NCBI RefSeq assembly: GCF_040712315.1
Contig: NC_134016.1
Coordinates: forward strand, 4,317,501-4,381,500
DNA: 64,000 nucleotides
Source: Castanea sativa
Taxonomy: Eukaryota > Streptophyta > Magnoliopsida > Fagales > Fagaceae
Direction: 5' to 3'
Positions 45,981 to 56,732 of this stretch are shown here, piece by piece. Each line of letters opens with the position of its first letter. Position 1 is the stretch's first letter. Made by a program: the position numbers and the translations under genes. Under the pieces are notes generated by a model, which was given only the letters and a program-made list of their open reading frames with translations, had not been told where the DNA came from and did not search any database.

Positions 45981-46709
45981 GAGAAGATTGCCGATGATTT
46001 GATGGGTTGTGGTCAAGTGGATTCATGTGTGGAGGGTAGGCTATGGTCAAGCAGATTCATGTGTCTTTATCTAATAACAAACATCAATACGAGCAAAACA
46101 ATCAATTCATTTGCTGATGATTTGATAAGAGAATTGAACCAATCCTATAGGTATATACACGTTTTCCAACAATTTTTTAAATCTATATGTTACCCAATAG
46201 ACATTTTTCATTTTACATTTTTCCCTATTCATTTTCCAAACCAAAGTTTCCATCTCTTAAACGTTAAATTGAATAATCTGTATTATATAAATTTTATCTT
46301 ATGTATTGCTAACCATGAACCACCGGTGGTAGGTGGCTGGTTGTTGATGACGTCGGCGATCTCCTCTTGGTGGCGCTGGTGAAGGTTGGTGGTGGTGGAA
46401 GAACTATGATGATGCTGGTGGGATGGCTTGGGTTTTTTGATTTATTTTAGGAACTAAACAATAAAAGTCTAAAAATTAGATTTGAATTAAATTAGGATAC
46501 ATATGGCAAAATTTCATCGGTGGAGCAAGGGTAGAAGATTTGGATTCGTTGATTACCCAATCTATTATGGTTCAAATCACTCTTTTCCTTGATCTAATTA
46601 TAAAAAATAAAAATAAAAGTAAAGTAGGGAAAAATTAATGGTGCTTTAAGGGTATTAATTTTGAAAATAATTTTAGAAATTTTTATGAAGAAAAAGTATT
46701 TGTTTTTTA

Positions 46710-46770
<61 letters not shown>

Positions 46771-46780
46771 TAGATAGATA
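45981..46780. other. Intergenic, no gene seen
   Basis: Contains a stretch (about 46540-46620, CTATTATGGTTCAAATCACTC) repeated near 50418-50470 as part of the local segmental duplication, and an AT microsatellite (46709-46767). Confidence 0.5.
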
Positions 46781-46960
46781 GCGTTGTGTTACGGTGCCCG
46801 TTAACAACACACTTTTGGAAAAAATTTTGAGTGACTTTTTTAACTTTTGGCAATTTTTTTAATCTCTTTTAGCAATTTTTTTGATAACTTTTTTTTTTCT
46901 TTTTTTAAGTGCAACACAAAAAAAAAAACGTTAACAAGCACCGCATGGTACTTGTTAACA
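46781..46960. mobile_element. MITE-like element with hairpin ends
   Basis: Left GTTACGGTGCCCGTTAAC and right GTTAACAAGCACCGCATGG are inverted relatives. The right terminus folds (GTTAACAAG...CTTGTTAAC) and the left does so imperfectly. About 180 bp, T-rich middle. Target duplication not resolved because of the neighbouring AT runs. Confidence 0.5.
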
Positions 46961-46995
46961 TTTTTCATATATATATATATATATATATAAAGGAC

Positions 46996-47156
46996 CTAAT
47001 TAATATGTGCCCTAAAAACATACATTAAATTATCTATTTATAGTAAAAAATTTTCAAAAATTAAAAAAATTATCAATACTTTTTTAATTTTTAAAAAATA
47101 AAATTTAAAAATAAATAATTATTGTGCGTCCTAAGTCACACGTTAACAAAAAACAA
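46996..47156. mobile_element. MITE-like element with hairpin ends
   Basis: Left TTAATATGTGCCCTAAAAACATACATTAA is itself a hairpin; right ATTGTGCGTCCTAAGTCACACGTTAAC is another; the two are inverted with respect to each other across an AT-rich core. Resembles the palindrome at 4089-4128. Confidence 0.5.
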
Positions 47157-47159
47157 AAT

Positions 47160-47470
47160 TCATATGTTAAAGGAGGTATACTCAAGCTGACTTTGTGAAA
47201 TTCAGTGTCACAGTAGATTTTCTTCCGCGCCGAGAATCTGTAAAATTCACTACCAAGTATAGGCCTTTTGTTCTAACATTGTCTCAAAAAAGGTCGTCCT
47301 TTTTGCTTTTGCCCCCCAAATAAAAAACAAAGGTACAGTGCTTTTGTTATAGGCCGGTTTGACTCCTCGCAAGTTTTGGAAAGAGCGGGCTGAATGTAAT
47401 CTCCAATGAAGATGCCAAAATGATTTGTTGGGTTTCATACTGATTGACAACAGACCTTTTCTATAATGAT
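47160..47470. repeat. Duplicated block, left copy
   Basis: TTTGTGAAATTCAGTGTCA, AGATTTTCTTCCGCGCC, ACAGTGCTTTTG and ATACTGATTGACAACAGACC recur in order at 52830-53050. Continues the 44.8 versus 49.3 kb duplication. Confidence 0.75.
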
Positions 47471-47555
47471 TATCAGAAAAAGGGACTCTATCCCAGGGTG
47501 GCGCTAGTTTATATTCAGGTTGAAATTAACCGCCTAACTTAAATAAAAATATATA

Positions 47556-47587
<32 letters not shown>

Positions 47588-49250
47588 TTTTTAGTTTAAT
47601 ACTTTAATTTATTTTTTAAAAATATTTTTATACATCTTTATTACAAATATTTCAAACTTTAAAAGTAAAAAATAAGTATTTGTAAATGGTAAGTGTCACT
47701 CTTTTTTATAAATTATGTTATGTGTGTAAGCGTGTTTAATATTGATTGTGTGCATTAATTTTTATTATAATACTATTTGTGTGAATTATGATATGTGTTG
47801 ACGTTTGTGGGTACAATATAAATATAATATAAATCTATATAATTTAATAATTAGAAAATAGAAATAATTTGTTATATGTGTATGTATTGTTATTATATTC
47901 TAATAACTTTTTGTTATAAAGTTAGTAAAATTTAAGAAAAAAATTGTAAAGTTAGTGTTTGTCCAAGCTTTTGATTGGTTAAGTAAACACATAGTGTATA
48001 ATTTTATGTATGAATGAATATGGTTGTGTGCGTCAATAATTAATACAAAGCTAATGAGTTTAGTCTAGTCATTTAGTCTAAAATGTTTTTATAAAAAAAT
48101 AGATAATAACAATTGCATAAAAATAAAAATGTTAGATAAACTTAACAAAATAAAATAGTCATAGACTCATAGCTACCCACATTGGCAATAGATACTTATA
48201 ATGAATTATCATATAACAATTAAAAATTTGAGAATTTGTAGAAGAAAATTGTAAAACTTCATATATTAATTTTTTTTTTTTGTCGATAACTCAATGTATT
48301 CAAGTTTTTTTTATTATTAAAAGTTTTAATAACTCCCCTAAACAAAATTCCTGGAGCCGCCACTGCTTTATTCTATTTAAAAACAGTTGGGATTGCTGTA
48401 TGCTATTAAAATAAAGTAATACTATATATATTTATTACATTGTTAAAATAATGTTAATCATATGTATTGTCATGTTAGTTAATTAAAATTGAGGCATTGT
48501 CAAATTAACAAACAAATTCTCTTGTTGCTTTGTATTTCTTTTTGAGCAACTTTTGGGTTTTGGAGAGGTGGAATTGGCATAGCAGGGCACTCAACTTGTA
48601 GATTTATCAATATATATCAAAGTGTGATTAGATTACGTTACGAACAACTATTATTACGTACTTGTGAAAATTAATTCAATTACCACTTGACATTTGTATT
48701 ACTTGTGAGTTGTGACAAAATAATATAAGAGTGTGTATCTCTAGATTTGTTATTTTAATAAATAATTTGGAATAGTAGTATCAAACTTTGGCTCTAGTCA
48801 TATAATAATTAGGTGCTCATGCGAGTCATGCCCAGAGGGCCATAAAGGCAAGGGGCTTTGATATTTTTTTCTTTGGACAAAGTACAAAACACACTCCTAA
48901 AGTTTGAGATTTTTGAATTATACATTTTTATAATTTTATAATTTGGATTTTGCCCCGTGACGTTACTGTGAGGGTCAAAAACACAAAAATACAAAAACTT
49001 GAAGGCGCTTTTGAAGTTCTTGATGTACACAACTAATTTATGAGATGTATGAAGTGGAAATCCATAATGGGAGAATTAAACAGGTACTCAAAGACAGAAA
49101 GGAATGAATCATAGCTTTATATACATAGAAAGTATTTTCCTATGGTGAATACATGGACATAGAAGGATGAACACTCCTAAAAGCTCTTCTCACTTTCTCT
49201 CTCTTAGTTCCTCTCTTGATTTTTCAAAACCTCCTAATTTATTTCCCTCC
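47471..49250. other. Intergenic, no gene seen
   Basis: AT-rich, no recognisable coding region or element. The minus frame at 48809-49030 has no domain. Confidence 0.5.
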
Positions 49251-49254
49251 TCTC

Positions 49255-49445
49255 CTCATAACATGCTCAAGTCATTGTTCGGGTTCCATGACAATTATCT
49301 GTACTGATTGGAGAAAAATGCGGGATTTGAAGCAAGAACTGGGTGGAGAGAAAAATCATTACTTTAATTTTACTATTGCACTTTTAATTAGCATACTTCT
49401 GCGACAAGTAAAGGAAAATCAAAGGGGTTCTTGAAGTTCGCACTG
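49255..49445. repeat. Duplicated block, right copy (part 1)
   Basis: Partner of 44840-45020 (CATTGTTCGGGTTCCATG, GGATTTGAAGCAAGAACTGG). Confidence 0.75.
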
Positions 49446-49950
49446 GAATTAATTAGTCGATCGTCATCTTTCAATATTTACTTTTCATTATTGGAAGGTT
49501 GTTTACATGTGAAGCACTCCGAAAAGGTGATAAAATCTGTTTTCTTTATTCTAAAGTATTTCTTATAAATTTTATCTACACAGTGTTTTGACTGTGTTTG
49601 TCTCTCATATGCATTCAGATGACTCTTAACGTACGGCCTTGTCCTTCAAAAAGAACTCCTTTGTGTCTCCATTGTCCTCGCAGCGAAAAGCAGATGGTCT
49701 TCTCATGGTCATTCTGCTTTGTGGGTTTAAAAAGTTTAAGTTATTCGGAGACAGCATACTTGCCTCCATTGAGGACATTTACAAGCAAATGTTGGACAAC
49801 ATTTTTTTTTTTTTTGAGGAACAAATGTTTGGCAACAAGTTTCTAAACAACAGGCCGTTTAATATAATTCTAAGCCAAAGAGGAAATATTTAAATAGGAC
49901 CTTATATGTTTAAATACTATCATTTTTATAAATTTATTTATTATTGATCA
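49446..49950. other. Intergenic with one micro-insertion
   Basis: Overlapping plus-strand frames at 49598-49893 have no recognisable domain. A T-led micro-insertion lies at 49802-49821. Confidence 0.45.
49786..49837. repeat. Micro-insertion with 16-bp target duplication
   Basis: CAAATGTTGGACAACA (49786-49801) and CAAATGTTTGGCAACA (49822-49837), two mismatches, flank a 20-bp insert of fourteen T plus GAGGAA. Confidence 0.6.
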
Positions 49951-50073
49951 TGTTAGAAATATTGGTTAAATGATTAAATTTACCATATCTCAATAGCTTA
50001 AATTTTTGGGAGAATCGGTAATTTAACATTGTATCAGAACATGAGATATTGAGTTCGATTCGGTAATTTAACA
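49951..50073 (+). mobile_element. TRIM remnant with internal deletion
   Basis: A complete 78-bp LTR (49951-50028) related to the 13-kb TRIM, then a decayed primer site TTGTATCAGAAC, 20 bases of interior, and a jump at GTTCGAT/TCGG directly into the last ~13 bases of the second LTR (CGGTAATTTAACA). The deletion removed most of the interior and the right LTR. Confidence 0.85.
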
Positions 50074-50796
50074 AATCGAATCAAAAATAATTTGATGAAT
50101 TAATATTAATTAAGTAATATACTAAAAAAAATAATGTAATGAATTCTTTTAATGTTTTAAATCACTTGTCATTATAAAACTTTGAGTACTATTATAAAGG
50201 CCAAGGTGTTCTGGTAATGATGGCCTTTACTTTTGACTTAGACTGGGCACATGCAAATTTAAACCAATAATTATAATAATAATAATAATATTGATTCCCC
50301 CTCAAAAAAAAATAATAAAGTATTTCTCTCATCATAGAAAAAAAAGTATGTCATTTGTGTTTCAAATTCCAAAAAGTAGATGTAACACTTCCTTATTTAA
50401 TGTTTCTGGTTATCCATTATGGTTTCAAATCACTCTTTTCCTTATCCAATTATGAAAAAGTAAAAATAAAGAATGTCATTTGTGTTCCAAATTCCAAAAA
50501 GAAGATGTGTTAATTTCCTCTTTAATGTTTGTGACTATCTTATTAATAAATAAAATAGTTTTATAATACCATCTATATATCAAAAAGAAAAAAAAATATC
50601 ATTCATAAAAAAAAAATAAGGGGGGAAAGTTCTATAATATCATATTTTATTTTATTTCGCATATGGCATGACTCCTTTTGTCTATCTTAATGTATTTCTA
50701 AGATTTTGCCTTGATGAGGATTATGAAACCTTATATTGTATCGTCCTTAAGACATTAAAAAAATTTACGTTTTCAGCTACCATGCGGATGTAGTAA
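50074..50796. other. Intergenic; duplicated block right copy (part 2)
   Basis: 50205-50410 matches 45180-45330 (TTTACTTTTGACTTAGACTGG, AAT run, GTATGTCATTTGTGT). No gene. Confidence 0.55.
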
Positions 50797-50799
50797 TCT

Positions 50800-50857
<58 letters not shown>

Positions 50858-52819
50858 GGAAGCTCTGAAGCTCGCACAATTTTCCACGTCACCGTTATTT
50901 TCTTTTTCTTTTTATTTTAAGTTTTATATCTTATATATTTATTATTTCTCTTTAACTTGTAATTATCTTATAAAGTGTTACAATAGTTTAATTCAAGTAA
51001 AACTCTATTAGATATATGTTTTAAGAGCTTGAGAATTCTACTTCAACTAAAATTCTATAACAAAATTTTTTGAAAACTCAACACACGGTGAAAACCTTAA
51101 GCTTCAATTGCTGCCCTCCTTCTCTCTCACTCCAATCCAATCTCTTAGCTACCTAGAAAACCAGATTGCTTTGGTCTATTGTAAACGTCACACTTCTTTT
51201 CCTCCTCTATGAATTTTACTTCCTTTGTCTTTGGTTTTTCACCTTTGAATCTCTGTACGTCCCTGTTTTTTCCTCTCTTTTTTACTTATGGATTTTTTTT
51301 TTCTTTTATTTCGTTTGGTTCCCTATTGCTTGATTATTTTTTTATTTATTTTTTATTTTTTGTGGGTTTCCTTTGGTTTTGGAGGATTGCAAGGAACACA
51401 ACTCAGAAGGTTTTAATTCTTTTACTATTCCATTATGTTCCTTTTTCTACTATTTAAAAAAAATGGGAACAATGGTCTCCATTGTTCTATGGTTCATCGT
51501 CTAAGTTGTACTATGGTTTTTTATTTTTTATTTTTTTTATGAAAAAGTTGTACTATGTTGATAAAACAAAGTTTAGAAATTTTGTAATTTTATTGTTAAT
51601 ATTATTTTTCTTTTATTTCGTTTGGTTCCCTATTGCTTGATTATTTTTCATGTTTTTTTTTTTTTTTTGTGGGTTTCCTTTGGTTTTGGAGAATTGCAAT
51701 GAACACAACCCAGAAGGTTTTAATTCTTCTACTATTCTGTTTTGTTCCTTTTTCTACTATTAAAAAAAAATGGAAACAATGGTCTCCATTGTTCTATGGT
51801 TCATCGTTTTAAGTTGTACCATTTTTTTTTTTTAATGAAAAATTTGTACTATGTTGATAGAACAAAGTTTAGAAATTTAGTAATTTTATTGTTAATTGCT
51901 TCTTCTCTAAGATGTAATTGTTCTCAACTCTATAGGATTCTCTTTTTATTTTTTCTGTTATGGTTTTTTTTTCCTTTGCCTGTGTTTATATCAAACACGT
52001 TGATGAAAGGGTGCTTATTTACATTTAAAGCTATTTCTTTTTTATGAGAATCACAAAGACATCTAAAGCTGAAAAAGTAAGTATAAACTCCTAGAGTTTT
52101 AACATCAGATTGCTTAAGTTGAATTCTATGCCCTAAGACTTTGGGGTTACACATCAATTTTTTCATCTTTGTTGTCTTTTAAAACTTCAATTTATTCATT
52201 ACGTTTGGAGCAAAAGAAAATTGAAAATATAGAGGAAAATAAATGCAGTTTCTTCTTTTGCGAAAATCTGATCTGGATCATATTTTGTTCCTGAACCTAT
52301 TTTTGTTTTAGAATCAAAATTTTGACTTGGAATCATGCTTTGCTATATTACTTGCAATTAATTTTTGAACTCAAATTTGTAGTTGGATTGTCATATCTTT
52401 TACCTCACAAAATGTTAAATGTTGTAGGTGGTTTCTTTTACCCAGATTTGTGTTGCGGACTTCTATTATTGTCCATAATCCATTCTATGATCCTTGCTTC
52501 ACACTTTTGAGGTTGGAAGAAAAGGAGAGAGCTCCCTTTTTTATTTTTTATTTATTCCATAGCTATTTTCAACCAGATAAGACTTGGTTTTCGGGCATTA
52601 ATTGTAAAGCCATGAAAGTTCTTAAATAGAAGGATTTACATTGGCAACTGTTTTTTCTTGACTTAAATTTGTTAAGATTCTCATTCCTTTTTTAGTCAAT
52701 TTGTATTCTCTTTATATTTTCCCCATTTTGCTTTTGATTTAGCATTTTTGCACTATTATGGATTAAAACAAAATTATCATATGCTTTGAGCCCCGTGCAT
52801 TGCACGGGTTAGCTACTAG
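50797..52819 (+). mobile_element. Helitron (non-autonomous), 2,023 bp
   Basis: The 3' end is diagnostic: a hairpin CCCGTGCATTGCACGGG, then GTTAGCTA and CTAG (52816-52819), followed by T. The likely 5' end is TC at 50797, preceded by A, so insertion is between A and T without target duplication. The 5' region (AAAACGGAAGCTCTGAAG near 50852) is typical of plant Helitrons. No Rep/helicase is seen, so it is non-autonomous. The interior includes a 307-bp tandem duplication and T-rich, intron-like DNA; no captured gene could be named. The exact 5' end is less sure than the 3' end because of AT repeats. Confidence 0.85.
51301..51907. repeat. 307-bp tandem duplication inside Helitron
   Basis: TTCTTTTATTTCGTTTGG starts at 51301 and 51608. 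Both units continue through GTGGGTTTCCTTTGG, AACACAAC(T/C)CAGAAGG, CAATGGTCTCCATTG and a GTACTATGTTGAT segment, with point differences and T-run length changes. Confidence 0.9.
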
Positions 52820-52829
52820 TTACAATAAA

Positions 52830-53050
52830 TTTGAAAGATGATATCCTCAACACTGCCTTTATGAAATTCAGTGTCAAAGTAGGTTTTCTTCCGGCGCCCA
52901 CAATTTGAAAGGTTTTCTTCAGTAAAAAACATAAAGTACAGTGCTTTTGATTTAGATCTCCCCTAGTGTTTTGGAATAACATACTAAAATTATTTGGGTG
53001 TCATATTGATTGAAAACAGACTTTTCTCTATTGATTAAAAAAAAAAACCA
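52830..53050. repeat. Duplicated block, right copy (part 3)
   Basis: Partner of 47160-47470 (TTTATGAAATTCAGTGTCA, AGGTTTTCTTCCGGCGCC, ATATTGATTGAAAACAGAC). The Helitron sits between parts 2 and 3. Confidence 0.75.
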
Positions 53051-53407
53051 GACTTTTTGTCTGTGCCGGGCCATACTAGTTTGATTTAGTATCGGCTTTC
53101 TATTCCTGCTTAATTAAGCCATATATGCACTAATCTTTCTGAGGGGGCATAGTACTGTAACACAACCAAAGATTGTGACTTCTGATGGCAAAACAAAAAT
53201 CGTTGAAAATCCCTCGCCGGTGAGAAATCTCTTGAAAGGCAAACTCAATATTAGAAGTTGGTTGTAATATTAATTTTGGGTAAACTGGGCGTAGTGCTTT
53301 TTTAGTTTTTTACTATGTTTAGGGTTTAGGGTTTAGGAAATAAAAATCATATTTAGAAAAAAAAATCACATCTAAAAAAATAAAAACAAAAAATCACAAA
53401 AGAAAGT
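53051..53407. other. Intergenic, short telomere-like motif
   Basis: Contains TTTAGGGTTTAGGGTTTAGG (53318-53337), just under three plant telomere units. Too short to call an interstitial telomere. No gene. Confidence 0.5.
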
Positions 53408-54239
53408 TGTAAGGACACAATTTGAACTCGAACCCACAGTCAGAAGGGGATGGACCTAAAAGGCCTTTTACAATAAAATTTGTAGAGAGTGAGCTTAAAA
53501 TCTAGATTCTAATGATATTAGATGACAAAAATGATGGGCTTGATCCCAATGATACACACAAGGAACTGTTTATATGAAAAAATCTTCTCCTCAAACACAA
53601 GCCGATGATACTTTATATTATCTCTTTCCAAGATAGATTACAACTATGGATAGTGAGGTATACAATGTTCTTTCTCTGTTTCTCCCGATCCCCCTTCCTG
53701 AAGGTCCCTTCTTCCTTTTATATCCCCTCCTTCTTCCCCTCTTCATGCTCCATGTAAGGGTTAGATTACTGGCTTAGATACTTGTCTCATCCACCTCCCT
53801 TGAAGTTTTTGGAGATAAGAGCAAGACTTAAACTCTAACGCTCAGGTCTCACTTCCCCATTAATGTGACCTGAATAGTTATTGCAACGCATTCAATGCGG
53901 GGGCAGTGATAACAGCTTTATCTTAGATATTCCACCGTCCTTCTTCTTATCTTTCACTTTTACCATTTTTACCCTTACCTATAAGATTTTCTAGCATATT
54001 TCCTGTGGATGTTTAACCAGCCCTTCTCCTATCTCGACTTTACATAGCCGAGGACATAAACTTCCTCTAACTATATCCTTGGACATATTTGTTCAGGTAT
54101 CATCTCTTTACTTATTAGTATTACTTTATGAGTTGACATTCTTACATCCTCGGACCATTCAGTGTCCTCAAATTGGGCCTTTAGCCCAAAAATACTCTTA
54201 GCCAACCCCACGCGCATTCTTGGGCCCAATGACCCTACA
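53408..54239. mobile_element. Gypsy solo LTR, older relative
   Basis: Starts TGTAAGGACACAATTTG and ends AATGACCCTACA. Flanks AAAGT and AAAGC are a one-mismatch 5-bp duplication. It shares layout with the 43173 and 23240 LTRs (ATTTGTAGAG, TCACTTCCCCATTAATG, CATCCTCGGAC near the end). No internal element sequence adjoins it, but the Tat relic starts only 600 bp to the right, so a truncated element is an alternative. Confidence 0.75.
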
Positions 54240-54840
54240 AAAGCAAAAGAGAAAAAGAAAAGAAAAAAGAAGAAGAAGAAGAAGAGCAATTGGACAAAGC
54301 TACCTAGGAAATCAAAAGAAAAAAGAAAGAGGCAATGTCCAAACTAGAAGAAACACAAAAAAAAAAAAAAGAGCAATTGATTGGACAAGCCTATGTGCAC
54401 TTGCACATGCACAATTTCGTCATTTAACTATTAAATTCCTCCCACTCAGTTTTCTCTCTATTTTAGAAATGAAACATTTTGGAGGGCTTGGGGAGAAAAT
54501 ACCTGGGCCCCACCAATTTTTTTCCCTCCCCTTCCTCCAACCAAACACCTACTAAAAATATTTTCTTTCCCATTTTCTCTCCAAAATTTTTCATCCACCC
54601 TATTTCACCTCTAAACAAATACACTCTAAAACTTCGGAGAGAAGAGTTTCACAACCTCCTACAACTGTTACTTTATACTTTGTGATAAAGCACAAAATGT
54701 GCATCATCAATATGTTCCTCGTCAACCTGATGAACGACCTGAATTTCCTGCAAAGAGAAGAAAAGTGATAATAAGAGACACCGGGTTGGTGCTTGCCAAG
54801 GATCCTCCAATGCTTAAATTAGTTAACCTCTTATGGGGAC
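54240..54840. other. No gene seen; purine-rich and CT-rich DNA
   Basis: A/G-rich run (54240-54290) then CT-rich sequence. The plus frame 54699-54983 is partly antisense to the gypsy RNase H relic and is not counted as a gene. Confidence 0.5.
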
Positions 54841-55130
54841 CCTCCAAGTTGGTCAATCCTGGTTATCTACCCAACAACCAACTTGGAATCAGTTTTTTGC
54901 TTCAAATTCTTGGCTCCCAAAGCTTTTGCTATTCTCAAGCTGGTGAGAATTGCTTCGTACTCCGCTTCATTGTTTGTTATTAGAAATTAGAGTTGAACTC
55001 TATATTTAAGGACATCTTTCTCAGGAGAGAATATAATCACACCAACTCTTCCGAGACTCGTAACTGATGAGCCATCTGCATATGTCGTCCAGTATTCTCC
55101 TCTTGGATCGGGATTTGATAAGGTGAACTC
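54841..55130 (-). pseudogene. Archaeal-like RNase H relic
   Basis: Minus strand reads EAEYEAILTSLRIAKALGA then KNLKQKTDSKLVVG with stops nearby. This is the E and second-D blocks of the Tat second RNase H. Confidence 0.65.
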
Positions 55131-55404
55131 AGTGATGAAATTTGTCAACGCTTGAGCTTTGATCGCTATCTGTGCTTATACTTGATATCAAGGCTTAGCT
55201 CGATTTCTCATTGAACCATCTGTCCAGCTGCATCAGGTTTGCTCATGGCTTTTCAGATGGGCTGACCTGTCATTACCACGATGGTATGATCTTGGAAGTA
55301 TAGATGAAGCTTTCTTGATGCGACGACCAGGGAGAAAGCCATTTCTCTATTCATGGATATTTCATTTTAGCACCATGGAAGGACTAACTAGTGTAGTAAA
55401 CTGG

Positions 55405-56340
55405 TCATTGGACCCTGAACTCTTCACGAATCAAGACCGAGCTAATAGCTATTTGGGACATAGCTAAATAAAGGAAAAGGTCTTCCCCTTTTGTTGACGG
55501 ACTTAAGAGTGGGGGTTTGGACAGATACCTTTTAAGGCTCTGAAGGGCTGGTTTATACTCATCTGTCCATTGGAAAGCTTGCTTAAGCGTTTTGAAGTAA
55601 GGAAGACACTTACTTGTGGCTTTGAAGACGAATCTGTTTAGAGCTGTAACCCGTCTAGTTAGCCTTTGCACTTCTTTCACATTTCTTGGTGAAGCCATAT
55701 CAAGTATAGCATTTACCCTCTCTAGGTTTGCTTCAATCCCCCGCTGAGAGACCATAAAACCAAGAAACTTCCCTGATGAAATGCCAAACATGCACTTTGT
55801 AGGATTTAACTTCATTTGATATTTCCCCAAAGTATCAAAGGTTTCTATAAGGTCCTCCAAATGAGATTCCGCCTCATTACTCTTCACAAGCATGTTGTGC
55901 ACATAGACTTCCATGTCTCGGCCTATCTACTTGCTGAACATCTAATTTACTAGCCTCTAGTACATGGCTCCTACATTCTTCAGCCTAAACGGCATGACTT
56001 TGTAGCAATACAACCCTTGGCAGGTGAAAAATGCAGTTCTTTCTTGGTCTTCATTGTTCATGTGAATTTGGTTATAACCCAAAAATTCATCCATGAAGGT
56101 TAGTAGTTCATGTCCAGCTGTTGAATCAGCAAGTTGGTCAATCCTAGGAAGATGAAAACTATCCTTTGGGCATGCGTTGTTGAGATCTATGAAGTCCACA
56201 TATATCCTCTATTTCCCATTAGACTTTTTCACCATGATGACATTAACAAGCCATTCATGGTAGTAGACTTCTCAAATGAAGCCTGCAATCAATAGTTTCT
56301 CTACCTCTTCCATGACCGCTTTACTTCGTTCTAGAGCGAA
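55405..56340 (-). pseudogene. Gypsy reverse transcriptase relic
   Basis: Two open pieces: DLNNACPKDSFHLPRIDQLA, LLTFMDEFLGYNQIHM and YKVMPFRLKNVGAMY (56199-55957), then EVYVHNMLVKSNEAE, MFGISSGKFLGFMVSQRG and FQWTDEYKPALQSLK (55914-55405). The catalytic YVDD is YVHN, so both Asp are lost. A stop lies between the pieces. Confidence 0.85.
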
Positions 56341-56732
56341 TATCCGTCATCTCTACTGGACAGACTTTTTTGTTAGATCAACATTAAGATGGTGTTCTAT
56401 CACATTACCGTCTATACCTGGCATATCTTCGTGGCTCCATGTAAAGACATCCAGGTTCTCCTTTAGGAACTTTATCATTTCTTCTTTTAATGATGGTTGG
56501 AGCTCCCCTCCTACCTTGGTAGTTTTCAAAGGATTACCCTTGTATAAGTTCTACATTCTCCATGTCTTCAATAGGCCTTATTGGTTCTTCTTCTAACGTC
56601 CAACTGTGATTTTCTTTGGATGCAAGCACTTCGTGATAACACTCCCTAGCTAAAAGATGGTCTCTACACATCTCCCCAATCCTCTCGGAAACTTTACTTT
56701 AAGGTAGTAGGTAGAAGTTGTGGCCTTGAGAC

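Noticed and set aside
45999..46382. 127-codon plus-strand ORF after the Tourist MITE
   Set aside because: No domain, AT-rich composition, not conserved in the duplicated block at 49-50 kb.
53318..53337. Interstitial telomere
   Set aside because: Fewer than three TTTAGGG units; too short to claim.
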